A stretch of DNA of 64,000 nt from Rhodopseudomonas sp. AAP120 (lineage in GTDB: Bacteria > Pseudomonadota > Alphaproteobacteria > Rhizobiales > Xanthobacteraceae). The stretch covers positions 1 to 64,000 of the forward strand of contig NZ_LJIC01000059.1 in NCBI RefSeq assembly GCF_001295845.1. The letters run 5' to 3'. Shown piece after piece: positions 35,705 through 50,261 of the stretch. A program made the translations under genes and the position numbers. Under the pieces are notes generated by a model. It searched no databases. It saw only the letters and a program-made list of their open reading frames with translations, and was not told where the DNA came from. Numbering within the stretch: the first letter of the stretch is position 1; the number at the start of each line of letters is the position of its first letter.

Positions 35705-36020
35705 ATTAAGTAGGAGGAACCCACCCCGGCGGGGGGGCATAGCTCTGCGGTCTAGTCGCAAGTGTCTTGCCGCTCGCATCCATGATGGTGGCGGGCATCA
35801 GATGCCGAGCAAGCCGACCTGCGGTAATGTTTGTCCCGGATTACAGACGTTTAAGAGCTCTCGTGCGTGTCCTCGGCGGCCTGAAGGCGTTCCTGCGAAG
35901 ATTTGTTTAGCTGGAAGCCGGAAGCGAACCCGGCGGACGGCCGGAACGTGATCGCTGTCGGCGCTGATGCTGATCGCGCGATCGAAAAGGTTGTCGATCG
36001 CATCCTGCTTCCGCACACAA
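35705..36020. other. Non-coding or decayed sequence inside the left half of the P63C block
   Basis: No reading frame is convincing, and no tRNA or known RNA was seen in this stretch. It may hold the decayed remains of another gene. Confidence 0.4.
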
Positions 36021-36056
36021 AAACGCCCCGCCAGCCGAAAGGCCGGAGGGGCGTTG
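36021..36056. terminator. Hairpin, likely terminator
   Basis: AACGCCCC and GGGGCGTT, with an inner GGCC stem, form a hairpin. T-rich DNA follows on the right (GTTGTTGTTT) and, read leftward, GCGTTTTTGTG follows. It insulates the P63C gene from upstream transcription. Confidence 0.6.
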
Positions 36057-36078
36057 TTGTTTCTGTGTGTCGATGACC

Positions 36079-36146
36079 ATGCTTGCAGAATTAAGATTAA
36101 TGCTTGCACATTTTTGTGCAAGCATTAATCTTAATTCTGCAAGCAT
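36079..36146. promoter_or_regulatory. Perfect 32-bp inverted repeat with TTTT loop before the P63C gene
   Basis: The left arm (36079-36110) and right arm (36115-36146) are perfect inverse complements with a four-base TTTT between. Each arm holds two direct copies of ATGCTTGCA, so the palindrome carries four. A promoter fits inside: TTGCAC at 36104-36109, 16 bases, TAATCT at 36126-36131, and its mirror on the other strand. The AGGAG ribosome site starts at 36147, the base after the right arm. Confidence 0.85.
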
Positions 36147-36158
36147 AGGAGCCCCCCC

Positions 36159-37208
36159 GTGGCAAAGAAATCTGCTGATAAAGTCAAGGCCGCTCTCGCG
36201 CGAGCACAGATTTTGCCGCCAGAACGACGTGCCGAGATTGCGCGGCAAGCGGCAAAAGCTCGCTGGGGAGAGGGGAAGCAACCTCTGCTCGCAAAATATG
36301 GGGCGGCAGACCGCCCCCTAAAAATAGGCAGCATTGAAATCCCTTGTTACGTGCTGGCTGACGGTACGCGCGTCTTGGCACTCCGGGGGCTGTATGCCGG
36401 CATTGGCCTCTCACCCGGTGGTGGTAGGAGCGGCGAGCGCAAAATCGTTGATTTGATGGTCAGTTTAGCAATAAAGGGTATAGATATCAGGGGCTTAATC
36501 GCGCGCGTGGATTCGCCAATTCGGTTTACTCCGCCGCATGGTGGCCCGCCTGCTGATGGCTTCGAAGCAACGATCTTGCCCGATATCTGCGCGGTGCTGA
36601 TAGATGCCCATCAGAAAGGAAAGCTCGGCAAGTATCGAGAGCATCTTGCTACGCGCGCGGCGATCCTCCAGCACGGTTTTGCGACTGTTGGAATCATCGC
36701 GCTCGTCGATGAAGCAACAGGCTATCAAGATTTTCGTCAGCGAGATGCGCTCGCAAAGATTCTGGAAAAGTTTGTTGCAAAGGAGTTGAGACCGTGGGTC
36801 AAGACATTCCCGGCGGAGTTCTACAAACAGATATATCGGCTCAATGGTTGGTCCTACACCGAGAATGCCGGTCGGCCGGGCGTGATAGGGCATTGGACAA
36901 ATAACATCATTTACAAAAGGCTCGCACCCGGGGTCTGGGAAGAATTGAAACGCCTCACCCCCAAGACCCCAAGCGGCTCATACAAAAACAAGCTATTCCA
37001 GCGCTTAACCGAGGATGTTGGGCATCCGAAACTTCGTGAACACATGAGCGCGGTTTTGATGCTGATGAAATACTCTCCGCATTGGAAAGTGTTCATGGAT
37101 CGGCTTGATCGAGAGTTTCCGCAGTGGGGTAAGAATTTCTTGCTGCCGTTCCCGGAGGATTACGCGCCTCCTGGTCTTCCGCCGCCGCCCAACTTCGTGG
37201 ACAATTGA
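36159..37208 (+). CDS. P63C-domain protein, phage-like accessory gene
   Basis: The 349-residue protein has an N-terminal basic part ([13 protein letters not shown]), then a region with [20 protein letters not shown], and a C-terminal P63C domain (about 165-325) with [40 protein letters not shown] and [18 protein letters not shown]63C is known from phages and scattered bacterial islands; its activity is unknown to me. The start is a GTG at 36159, with AGGAG seven bases upstream, right after a 68-bp hairpin. Codon use is AT-richer than the flanking genes, which suggests transfer. Confidence 0.8.
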   Translation: MAKKSADKVKAALARAQILPPERRAEIARQAAKARWGEGKQPLLAKYGAADRPLKIGSIEIPCYVLADGTRVLALRGLYAGIGLSPGGGRSGERKIVDLMVSLAIKGIDIRGLIARVDSPIRFTPPHGGPPADGFEATILPDICAVLIDAHQKGKLGKYREHLATRAAILQHGFATVGIIALVDEATGYQDFRQRDALAKILEKFVAKELRPWVKTFPAEFYKQIYRLNGWSYTENAGRPGVIGHWTNNIIYKRLAPGVWEELKRLTPKTPSGSYKNKLFQRLTEDVGHPKLREHMSAVLMLMKYSPHWKVFMDRLDREFPQWGKNFLLPFPEDYAPPGLPPPPNFVDN

Positions 37209-37211
37209 AAA

Positions 37212-37243
37212 GAAAGAGGCCGCCAACTAAGGCGGCCTCTTTC
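37212..37243. terminator. Bidirectional terminator between convergent genes
   Basis: GAAAGAGGCCGCC and GGCGGCCTCTTTC form a perfect 13-base stem with loop AACTAA. The symmetric A/T ends fit a terminator that works in both directions for the P63C gene and the small convergent frame. Confidence 0.9.
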
Positions 37244-37246
37244 AGA

Positions 37247-37381
37247 TCACGGTTTGCGCTTGCGTAGAATTTTATCCAGGGTGCGCTCCAGATCGATCCT
37301 GCGAATACGCGCGGCTTCGGCCTGTGACGGTAAGCCAAAAGTGTTCGCCATTCGCAGCCAGAATTCCTCGTCGGTCTCCAT
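37247..37381 (-). CDS. Small reading frame, 44 residues, convergent with the P63C gene
   Basis: The product [20 protein letters not shown] continues with [20 protein letters not shown] and a KRKP end, an acidic start and basic end with a long helix. GGAG sits six bases before the ATG at 37381, and the shared 13-base terminator follows its stop. I do not recognise it. It could be a small partner of the P63C protein. Confidence 0.5.
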   Translation of the reverse strand: METDEEFWLRMANTFGLPSQAEAARIRRIDLERTLDKILRKRKP

Positions 37382-37475
37382 TCTGCGCTCCTATCATCCG
37401 GACTTAGGGACGAAGCTTCTAATACCCGATTCTTGCTTACACTCGGTGAGCCAATTTTGGAGGGACCCCAGTAAA

Positions 37476-37504
37476 TAGGACACGCCACAATCCATCTTAG
37501 GACA
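37476..37504. repeat. Right copy of bipartite direct repeat
   Basis: The element reads TAGGACACGC, ten bases that differ from the left copy, then CTTAGGACA. It stands 39 bp before the SOS box of recA. Confidence 0.75.
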
Positions 37505-37542
37505 CTCTGGGTCAAATACGGACAGTGCCTGTCGCCCAAAAA

Positions 37543-37578
37543 GAACATATTGCGAACAGAGAACAAATAGCGTACATT
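37543..37578 (+). promoter_or_regulatory. recA promoter with LexA (SOS) box
   Basis: GAAC at 37543-37546, seven bases, GAAC at 37554-37557 is the alphaproteobacterial LexA box (GTTC-N7-GTTC on the other strand). The -35 element TTGCGA (37550-37555) overlaps it, and after 17 bases comes TACATT (37573-37578). LexA bound here would block recA transcription. Confidence 0.85.
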
Positions 37579-37644
37579 GCATCTATCGATCATCGGACCT
37601 CGCGGTTTGTCCCCCCGGCGAATCCCGTTCATAAGGAGCATCAC

Positions 37645-38739
<1,095 letters not shown>

Positions 38740-38769
38740 AACGAGGCTGCGCCCCGACACGTGGCCATG

Positions 38770-38791
38770 ATCGCCCGCGCAAGCGGGCGAT
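38770..38791 (+). terminator. Hairpin after recA
   Basis: ATCGCCCGC and GCGGGCGAT form a nine-base stem with loop GCAA, then GTCGTTTCC. It lies 30 bp after the recA stop and may be a terminator or part of the repeats that follow. Confidence 0.55.
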
Positions 38792-38842
38792 GTCGTTTCC
38801 AGCGTGCGAGTTGGTGTGCATGCCGTGCCTTAACCGACGGCC

Positions 38843-38979
38843 GTCATCGCCCGCGAAAGCGGGCGACCCAGTATTCCAGCGCGCTCACTGCTTTATCACG
38901 CGACGCAGACGCGCGTTGACGTTACGCGTCACGTTAAGCGCTCTGCGATACTGGATCACCAGCATGCGCGGGTGATGAC
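38843..38979. repeat. Palindromic repeat of GTCATCGCCCGC type
   Basis: The unit runs from GTCATCGCCCGCGAAAGCGG and CCCAGTATTCCAGCG to the inverse TACTGGATCACC ... GCGCGGGTGATGAC. It fills most of the gap between recA and the convergent gcvP. Confidence 0.7.
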
Positions 38980-39085
38980 CACCTTGGTTGCGTCCCGCCA
39001 AAGCTACTCCGCTGGCGGCTGTTTGATGATCTCATGGCCTTTCCGCACGCGGCCACTGCGCCGTTCGACGGCCGCTTGTCCCCGT

Positions 39086-41980
<2,895 letters not shown>

Positions 41981-42013
41981 GCGAGGCTCCTGATCCAAAA
42001 AAGATGCTCACGC

Positions 42014-42098
42014 CGTCATTGCGAGGAGCGAAGCGACGAAGCAATCCAGAGGCGCAATGCTCGGGTCGCTGGATTGCTTCGCTTCGCTCGCAATGACG
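42014..42098. repeat. Palindromic intergenic repeat, TCATTGCGAGG type
   Basis: CGTCATTGCGAGGAGCGAAG and the inverse ending CGCTCGCAATGACG match the copies at 6092 and 24910. It lies inside the gcv operon, between gcvH and gcvP. Confidence 0.85.
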
Positions 42099-42117
42099 AG
42101 GAATAGTCAGCAACAAC

Positions 42118-42483
42118 TCAGGCCGTGTGGGCCTTGTAGGCGGCGGCGTCCATCAGGCCGTCGAGTTCGCTCTTGTCGGCGATCTTCAGCTTGAAGAACC
42201 ACGCGGCGCCGTCGGCGTCCGAATTCACCAATGCCGGCTCGGTGCCGAGCGTCTCGTTGACCTCGAGCACTTCGCCGGAGATCGGCGCGTAGACGTCCGA
42301 GGCCGCCTTGACCGACTCGACCACCGCGGCGGCCTCCGCTTTCTTGACGCTGCGGCCGACCTTCGGCAGTTCGACGAACACCACGTCGCCGAGCTGTTCC
42401 TGCGCGTAGTTGGTGATGCCGATGGTAGCGACGTCGCCTTCGATCTTCAGCCATTCGTGATCGGAGGTGTAGAGCGTGGTCAT
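42118..42483 (-). CDS. gcvH: Glycine cleavage system H protein
   Basis: GcvH carries a lipoyl group that shuttles intermediates between the P, T and L proteins. The 121-residue protein has the lipoyl lysine at residue 59 within [17 protein letters not shown]. The start is the ATG at 42483, 10 bp after the end of gcvT. Confidence 0.97.
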   Translation of the reverse strand: MTTLYTSDHEWLKIEGDVATIGITNYAQEQLGDVVFVELPKVGRSVKKAEAAAVVESVKAASDVYAPISGEVLEVNETLGTEPALVNSDADGAAWFFKLKIADKSELDGLMDAAAYKAHTA

Positions 42484-42492
42484 GCGGGGTCC

Positions 42493-43641
42493 TCAGCGCT
42501 TGTAGGTGTTCGGAACGAACGGCATGGCGGCGACGCGCAGCGGCAGGCGCTGGCCGCGCACCTCGGCGAAAACCTGGGTGTCGAGGCCGGCGTGCGGTCG
42601 CGTCAGGTAGCCCATCGCCACCGGGGCGTTCAGGCTCGGGCCGAAGCCGCCGGAGGTGACGCTGCCGATCGGTTCGGCCGAGTCGGCGCTGGCGAACAGC
42701 GGCGCACCTTCGCGCACCGGGGCGCGGCCCTCGGGCCGCAGGCCGACGCGGGTGCGCGACGTGCCGCCGTCGAGCTGCTGCAGGATCACCGAATCACCGA
42801 AGAAGCCGCCCGGGCGGGCGCCGCCGCTGCGCCGGCTTTTCTGGATCGACCAGATCAGCGCGCCTTCGACCGGCGTCGTCGCAGTGTCGATGTCGTGGCC
42901 GTAGAGGCAGAGCCCGGCTTCGAGCCGCAGGCTGTCGCGGGCGCCGAGCCCGATCGGCAGCACGTCCGGATCGGCCAGCAGCTGCTCGGCGAACCCTTCG
43001 GCGCCGTCCGCCGGCACCGAGATCTCAAACCCGTCCTCGCCGGTGTAGCCGGAGCGCGACACGATGCAAGGCAGGCCGGCCACAGTCAGCTCCGCCACAT
43101 CCATAAACTTCAGCTTGGCGACATCTGCACAGAATTTCGCCAGCACGCTCTCGGCCTTCGGGCCCTGCAGCGCCAGCAGCGCGCGCTCGGGGAGGGCGGT
43201 GATGTCGCAAACGTCCGACAGATGCGCCCGCAGATGCGCCTCGTCCTCGGTCTTGCAAGCGGCGTTGACCACCAGGAACAGCCGGTCGCCCAGATTGGTG
43301 ACCATCAGATCGTCGAGGATGCCGCCGGATTCATTGGTGAACTGCGCGTAGCGCTGGCGGCCGGGGGCGAGCGCCGCAATGTCCTGCGGCACCAGTCTTT
43401 CCAGCGCGTGCGCGGCGTCTTGGAGCTGGCCGGACTTCGCCCGCAGCTCGATCTGCCCCATATGCGAGACGTCGAACAGGCCGGCGGCGGCGCGGGTGTG
43501 GAGATGTTCTTTGAGGACGCCGGGCGCGTATTGCACCGGCATGTCGTAGCCGGCGAACGGCACCATCTTTCCGCCGCGCGCCAGATGCAGCGCGTGCAGC
43601 GGGGTTCGTTTCAAGGCAGCCGTATCTTCACGGGCCAGCAT
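42493..43641 (-). CDS. gcvT: Aminomethyltransferase, glycine cleavage T protein
   Basis: GcvT transfers the methylene group from the H protein to tetrahydrofolate and releases ammonia. The 382-residue protein has the folate-binding pattern FAGYDMPVQY and LFDVSHMGQI near the N-terminus, GYTGEDGFEI in the middle and LRLEAGLCLYGHDID before the C-terminal domain. It is the first gene of the operon, and a tandem glycine riboswitch precedes it. Confidence 0.96.
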   Translation of the reverse strand: MLAREDTAALKRTPLHALHLARGGKMVPFAGYDMPVQYAPGVLKEHLHTRAAAGLFDVSHMGQIELRAKSGQLQDAAHALERLVPQDIAALAPGRQRYAQFTNESGGILDDLMVTNLGDRLFLVVNAACKTEDEAHLRAHLSDVCDITALPERALLALQGPKAESVLAKFCADVAKLKFMDVAELTVAGLPCIVSRSGYTGEDGFEISVPADGAEGFAEQLLADPDVLPIGLGARDSLRLEAGLCLYGHDIDTATTPVEGALIWSIQKSRRSGGARPGGFFGDSVILQQLDGGTSRTRVGLRPEGRAPVREGAPLFASADSAEPIGSVTSGGFGPSLNAPVAMGYLTRPHAGLDTQVFAEVRGQRLPLRVAAMPFVPNTYKR

Positions 43642-43694
43642 TTCCAGGCTCCCACGGTTCCCGAGACCGATTTCTCGTCACCATTCGAGCCCCA

Positions 43695-43876
43695 TCTGTC
43701 GCTGTGCCTGAGAGCATTATCCCGTCGGCGGACCCGCCCCGGGGTGTACCCGGCAAGGTCTCTTTCCAGATGTCATCAAGTCGCGCGGTCCGTTTGCCTG
43801 AGAGTTTCCGGGGCGGTTGCTCCTTCGGCGCCGGCCCTCCCTTCACTGAAGGATTGGGCCGATCTCTCCCGACGCG
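43695..43876 (-). promoter_or_regulatory. Tandem glycine riboswitch (gcvT element)
   Basis: Read leftward, the region holds two glycine aptamers. The first begins GTCGGGAGAGATC, passes CCGGCGCCGAAGGAGCAACC and closes with CTCTCAGGCAAA; the second includes AAGAGACC and closes with GCTCTCAGGCAC (around 43703-43714). This is the standard gcvT riboswitch, which turns on the glycine cleavage operon when glycine is plentiful. It ends about 60 bp before the gcvT start. Confidence 0.92.
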
Positions 43877-44132
43877 ACTTAGTCTCAACAGGTAGGACAC
43901 AAACACGGCCGCAGCAAGGCTGTCAACGCAGTGCAGCGAGCTATCAACGGCTGTTCGCAACCGCCCCAGGTGGCACCGAGGTCAGTCCGCAGGTCAGTCC
44001 CCGGGGCGGGTGGCAAACAATTGAATCAGTGCCCACTTTCTGGACAGAGGGCGGCCCCGCGTCTAAAAGGCTGAACTCCGGAACGGTGGGTCCGGCGGGC
44101 ATTTCGCGGGTATTCCGGGTGATTGGACGAAC

Positions 44133-46802
<2,670 letters not shown>

Positions 46803-46803
46803 C

Positions 46804-47634
46804 ATGAACGACACAGTGGCGTGGCGGGTCGAACAGGCCTGCCTCGATGCCTGGCCGGCGCTGCGGAGCGCGATGCGCGGCGACTGGCTGCTGCGATTCG
46901 GAGAGGGCGTCTCCCGCCGCGCCAACTCGGTCAACCCGCTGCACGACCGCGCCACGTCGATTGCCGAGCACCTTGATAGTTTCGCGGCGCTGTATCGACA
47001 CCACGGCCAGCCGCTGATCGTGCGCGTGCCGACGCTGCTCGCCGGCGCCGCGCAGATCGAGCGCGAACTCGATCAGCACGGTTTCGGCCGCGAAGGCGAG
47101 ACCTGCACGCTGCTGCGGGATTTCGGCGGCGAGCGGTTCGTCGAGCATGCGTCCGCGGCGGCTGCGCGCGCCGTCGATGCGTCTGATCGAGGTAAGCCTG
47201 CAGCTGATCCATCCGTTGCCGCGCCCGACATCACCATCGTCCCGCGCGCCGATGCTGACTGGCTCGCCGCGATCGCGCGGCTGCAGGCACAGACGCCGTC
47301 GCATGCGGCGGTGTATGCCCGGGTGGTCGCCGCGATTGCCTTGCCGACCGGCTTCGCCGCGCTTCGCAAAGACGGCCGCATCGTCGCCACCGCCTATGGC
47401 GTGCTGCACGGCGACCTGCTGGTGATCGAGTCGGTCGTGGTCGACGAAGCGTTGCGCGGGCAAGGTCTCGGCCGCCGCCTGATGCATGCACTGTTCGCTT
47501 GGGCCGTTAGCCACGGCGCCAAAGCCTCCTGCCTGCAAGTCGTCGCCGACAACACCGCCGGCCGCGCCCTCTACGCCAGCCTCGGCTTCGACCAGGAACT
47601 CTACCGCTACCACTACCGCCGCGCTTCCAACTAA
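46804..47634 (+). CDS. GNAT acetyltransferase
   Basis: The 276-residue protein has a GNAT core in its C-terminal half, with VVVDEALRGQGLGRRLMHAL as the acetyl-CoA loop and NTAGRALYASLGFDQELYRY as the final strands. The N-terminal half has weaker GNAT-like structure (RRANSVNPL). The ATG at 46804 lies one base after the alaS stop, so it is co-transcribed and likely coupled. The substrate is unknown. Confidence 0.87.
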   Translation: MNDTVAWRVEQACLDAWPALRSAMRGDWLLRFGEGVSRRANSVNPLHDRATSIAEHLDSFAALYRHHGQPLIVRVPTLLAGAAQIERELDQHGFGREGETCTLLRDFGGERFVEHASAAAARAVDASDRGKPAADPSVAAPDITIVPRADADWLAAIARLQAQTPSHAAVYARVVAAIALPTGFAALRKDGRIVATAYGVLHGDLLVIESVVVDEALRGQGLGRRLMHALFAWAVSHGAKASCLQVVADNTAGRALYASLGFDQELYRYHYRRASN

Positions 47635-47648
47635 CAACCTCTCCCCGG

Positions 47649-47763
47649 GTCATTCCGGGGCACGCAGCGAAGCTGCGTGAACCCGGAATCTCGAGGTTGT
47701 GACGAAGACCTGCTCAACACCTGCGAGATTCCGGATCGCCGCTGCGCGGCGTCCGGAATGACG
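47649..47763. repeat. Palindromic intergenic repeat, CATTCCGGGG type
   Basis: GTCATTCCGGGGCACGCAGC and the inverse ending GCGTCCGGAATGAC bracket an inner AGCGAAGCTGCGT stem. It separates the convergent GNAT and AI-2E genes and is the same family as 2585. Confidence 0.75.
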
Positions 47764-47808
47764 GTGCTTGGGGCGAGCGAGCTGACGACGCGGACGGGCT
47801 GCGCCGCC

Positions 47809-49770
47809 TCACACCGCCACGCTGGACAGCGGCTGCTCAACTGTCTGCGGCGGCGGGGCGGCGGTGGCTTCGTCGAGGCAGTAGGCGACGGCATCGCGTA
47901 GGCTGGTGACGATCGTGTCTGCCTGAACGGAGCCCTGGCCGTCGGGGGTCGTCGCGCCCGTCGCCGATAGCAGCGCCACCATGATCTTCGCCCGCGGCGC
48001 CTTGCGGCGCAGGCGGCGTACCGCGTAGCGGATATGCGTGCTGTTCGGGACTTCCAGATACGTCAGGCACACCAGCGCGACGTCCGAGGTGTCGAGGCCG
48101 AAGATGTTCTTGGTCGCCAGCGCGCCGGGCGGCTCGGCCCGGGCGCCGAGGCCGTGCACGCGGCACAGATGCGACAGCATCAACGCCGCGGCTTCGTCGA
48201 GCTCGCTGCGGCCGCCGATACACAGCACCGGCGCTGCGCTCTGCCAGTGCGGCTCCAACTCGGCCGGAGTCAGCGTCGGCAGCCCATCATGAGCATGCGC
48301 CGTGGGCGTTTCGTCCACAGCCGCGGCTGCTTCGGCGTCTTCGGTAGTCTCTTCGCCGTCCGCCTCCTGCTCGACCTCGTCGGTGAGATCCTCTGTGAAC
48401 TCCAGCACCGTGTCCTTGATCCGCGCCAGCCGCACCGCGTCGAGCGCACCGCGTTCGAGATCCGCCTGAGCCAGCTGCAGGCCCTTCATCGCGACGTCGT
48501 CGTAGTAGGACGACAGCGAGCGCTCCTTCAGAAATTGCTCGGCCTTCTCGGCGGCCTCGGTCGGGTCGCCGGCCAGCATCCGCTGATAGAAGATCTCCGG
48601 CGGCGACAGCGCCGGCCGGTCGCCGAACATCACGTCGAGAAACGCCAGCCGCTCGACGTGGCGGCCGAGCACGACCAGGCACACCGTCAGCGGCGTCGCC
48701 AGCACCAGGCCGATCGGTCCCCACAGCGCGGTCCAGAACGTCGCCGAAATCACCACCGCCACCGGCGACAGGCCGGTGGTGCGGCCGTACACCCAGGGTT
48801 CGACCACATGGGCGATCGCCGGCTCGATGACGAAGAACAACACGGCCGTCCAGATCAGCATCGACCAGCCCGGATCCACCGCCACCGCCAGCGTCAGCGG
48901 AAACGCCGCCGCGATGATCGAGCCGATATACGGCACGAAGCGCAGCACCGCGGCGAGGATGCCCCACAGCGCGGGGCTCGGCACGCCGATGATCCACAGG
49001 CCGGCGCCGATCAGCACACCAAAGAAGGAATTGAGCAGCAACTGATTGAGGAACAGCCGGCTCAGCCGGCCCGCCGCATCGTCCAGCGCCGCGGTGGTGC
49101 GCTGCAGATCGTGTGTGCCGGCGAGGCGGATCAGCCGATTCCGCAGATCTTCCTTCTGCAGCAGAATGAAGATCACGAAGATCACGATGATGCCGGTCAT
49201 CGCCAGCGGCGAGATCAGCGGCGCGATCAGCGAGCGCAGATTGGCCAGCGTCCCCGGATCGGGCTGCAACACCTCGACCGGGACGGGCGCAACCGGACGG
49301 CCGGATGAGGTCGTCGGCGATGCATTGTTCAGCGACGGCGCCGCGTTGTTCGGCCTGTTCAGTTCCTTGCTGAGATCCTGCAGCATGCCCTCGGCGCGCT
49401 CCAGCGTCGAGGAGCCGCCGGTGACGCCGCGCAGCGAGGTGATCTTGCCCTGGATCGTGGACTGATACTGCGGCAGGTCGCTGGCGAGCCGCGACAGCTG
49501 CGTGGCGATCAGGCTGCCCAGCGCGAAGATCACCGCAAACGCGAGCAGCACCGAGACGATCGCCGCCACGGCCCGCGGCACCCGGATCGCCTGCAGCAGA
49601 TTGACCGGCCGCGCCAGCACGAAGCTGAGCAGGATCGCCAGCGCCACCGGCACGAATACCTCGCGCCCGACATACAGCGCCGAAATGATGATCACCGCCA
49701 GGATCGTGACGGCGCAGGCGCCGACCAGGCCGGCGACGTCTTCCAGGCTTTGAGCTTTCCCCAGCTTCAT
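47809..49770 (-). CDS. AI-2E family membrane protein with C-terminal cytoplasmic domain
   Basis: The first 420 or so residues of the 653 are an AI-2E family (PF01594) transporter: a helix pair at 17-66, an amphipathic region, helices near FVPYIGSIIAAAFPL and a conserved EPWVYGRTTGLSP before PLTVCLVVLGRHV. These proteins can export small molecules or ions; naming by AI-2 is historical. After an acidic linker (about 495-540) comes a separate alpha/beta domain starting VLCIGGRSELDEAAALML, which I cannot assign, although its layout recalls cobalamin-binding or receiver folds. The start at 49770 matches the membrane part. Confidence 0.82.
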   Translation of the reverse strand: MKLGKAQSLEDVAGLVGACAVTILAVIIISALYVGREVFVPVALAILLSFVLARPVNLLQAIRVPRAVAAIVSVLLAFAVIFALGSLIATQLSRLASDLPQYQSTIQGKITSLRGVTGGSSTLERAEGMLQDLSKELNRPNNAAPSLNNASPTTSSGRPVAPVPVEVLQPDPGTLANLRSLIAPLISPLAMTGIIVIFVIFILLQKEDLRNRLIRLAGTHDLQRTTAALDDAAGRLSRLFLNQLLLNSFFGVLIGAGLWIIGVPSPALWGILAAVLRFVPYIGSIIAAAFPLTLAVAVDPGWSMLIWTAVLFFVIEPAIAHVVEPWVYGRTTGLSPVAVVISATFWTALWGPIGLVLATPLTVCLVVLGRHVERLAFLDVMFGDRPALSPPEIFYQRMLAGDPTEAAEKAEQFLKERSLSSYYDDVAMKGLQLAQADLERGALDAVRLARIKDTVLEFTEDLTDEVEQEADGEETTEDAEAAAAVDETPTAHAHDGLPTLTPAELEPHWQSAAPVLCIGGRSELDEAAALMLSHLCRVHGLGARAEPPGALATKNIFGLDTSDVALVCLTYLEVPNSTHIRYAVRRLRRKAPRAKIMVALLSATGATTPDGQGSVQADTIVTSLRDAVAYCLDEATAAPPPQTVEQPLSSVAV

Positions 49771-49930
49771 CCGTTCGACGCCTTCGATGACGTTGATGAT
49801 CGGACGATGCGCCGACCCCGCAGCCAGCCGCCTCGAACCAGACAGCAGGCCGCACCGATCGATAAGTAAGCTCGTGAAACTCAGTTCCGTGCCTCGCCCG
49901 CGCCCGGGCGATGCCGCTGCCTCTCCGCGA

Positions 49931-50070
49931 GTCATTCCGGGCGCGCAGCGCAATTGCGTGAACCGGAATACCGGAATTGTTACGAGGACCGTGCCGCCGA
50001 TAGCGAAATTGCCGGGGCCGATAGCACGCCTCCGGTCATTCCGGTGCGCTCGCGCGGCCCGCGAAGCCGC
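49931..50070. repeat. Decayed palindromic repeat, CATTCCGGGC type
   Basis: GTCATTCCGGGCGCGCAGCG and a following CGTGAACCGGAAT are an imperfect copy of the family at 2585 and 47649; a second half-unit (GGTCATTCCGGTGCGCTCGC) follows from 50034. The rest of 49771-50261 has no gene, only the two palindromes listed next. Confidence 0.6.
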
Positions 50071-50142
50071 ACTCCGTTCGCCGCTAAATCAATGACTTCC
50101 GCACCGATTCAAACGCCGTCGATGGCTTGCTCGTTCGGGTTG

Positions 50143-50157
50143 TTAGATCCGATCTAA
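50143..50157. promoter_or_regulatory. Irr/ICE-like palindrome TTAGATC-C-GATCTAA
   Basis: TTAGATCCGATCTAA is a perfect palindrome. It keeps the TTAGA-N5-TCTAA core of the iron control element bound by Irr in Bradyrhizobium-type bacteria (TTTAGAA-N3-TTCTAAA). It lies about 105 bp before the receptor gene. Confidence 0.55.
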
Positions 50158-50229
50158 GTCTGAAGGTAGAGGTATTCCATTCCCACTCGGGTTCCGGGCA
50201 TACGGAACTCTGGATATACCCCGTTGAGT

Positions 50230-50247
50230 AGGTCGACACGTCGACCT
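50230..50247. promoter_or_regulatory. Perfect 8+8 inverted repeat before the receptor start
   Basis: AGGTCGACACGTCGACCT is a perfect palindrome with a two-base centre, 14 bases before the ATG at 50262. It could be an operator or an RNA stem that hides the ribosome site. I do not recognise the binding protein. Confidence 0.5.
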
Positions 50248-50261
50248 GGTGGGGGCGGCCT

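Noticed and set aside
35705-36020. Possible tRNA or attachment site left of the P63C block
   Set aside because: I could not fold a cloverleaf, and no tRNA 3' end was seen.
37476-37560. End of a complete insertion sequence
   Set aside because: The motif resembles some insertion sequence ends, but the two copies are direct, not inverted, and no transposase gene lies between them.
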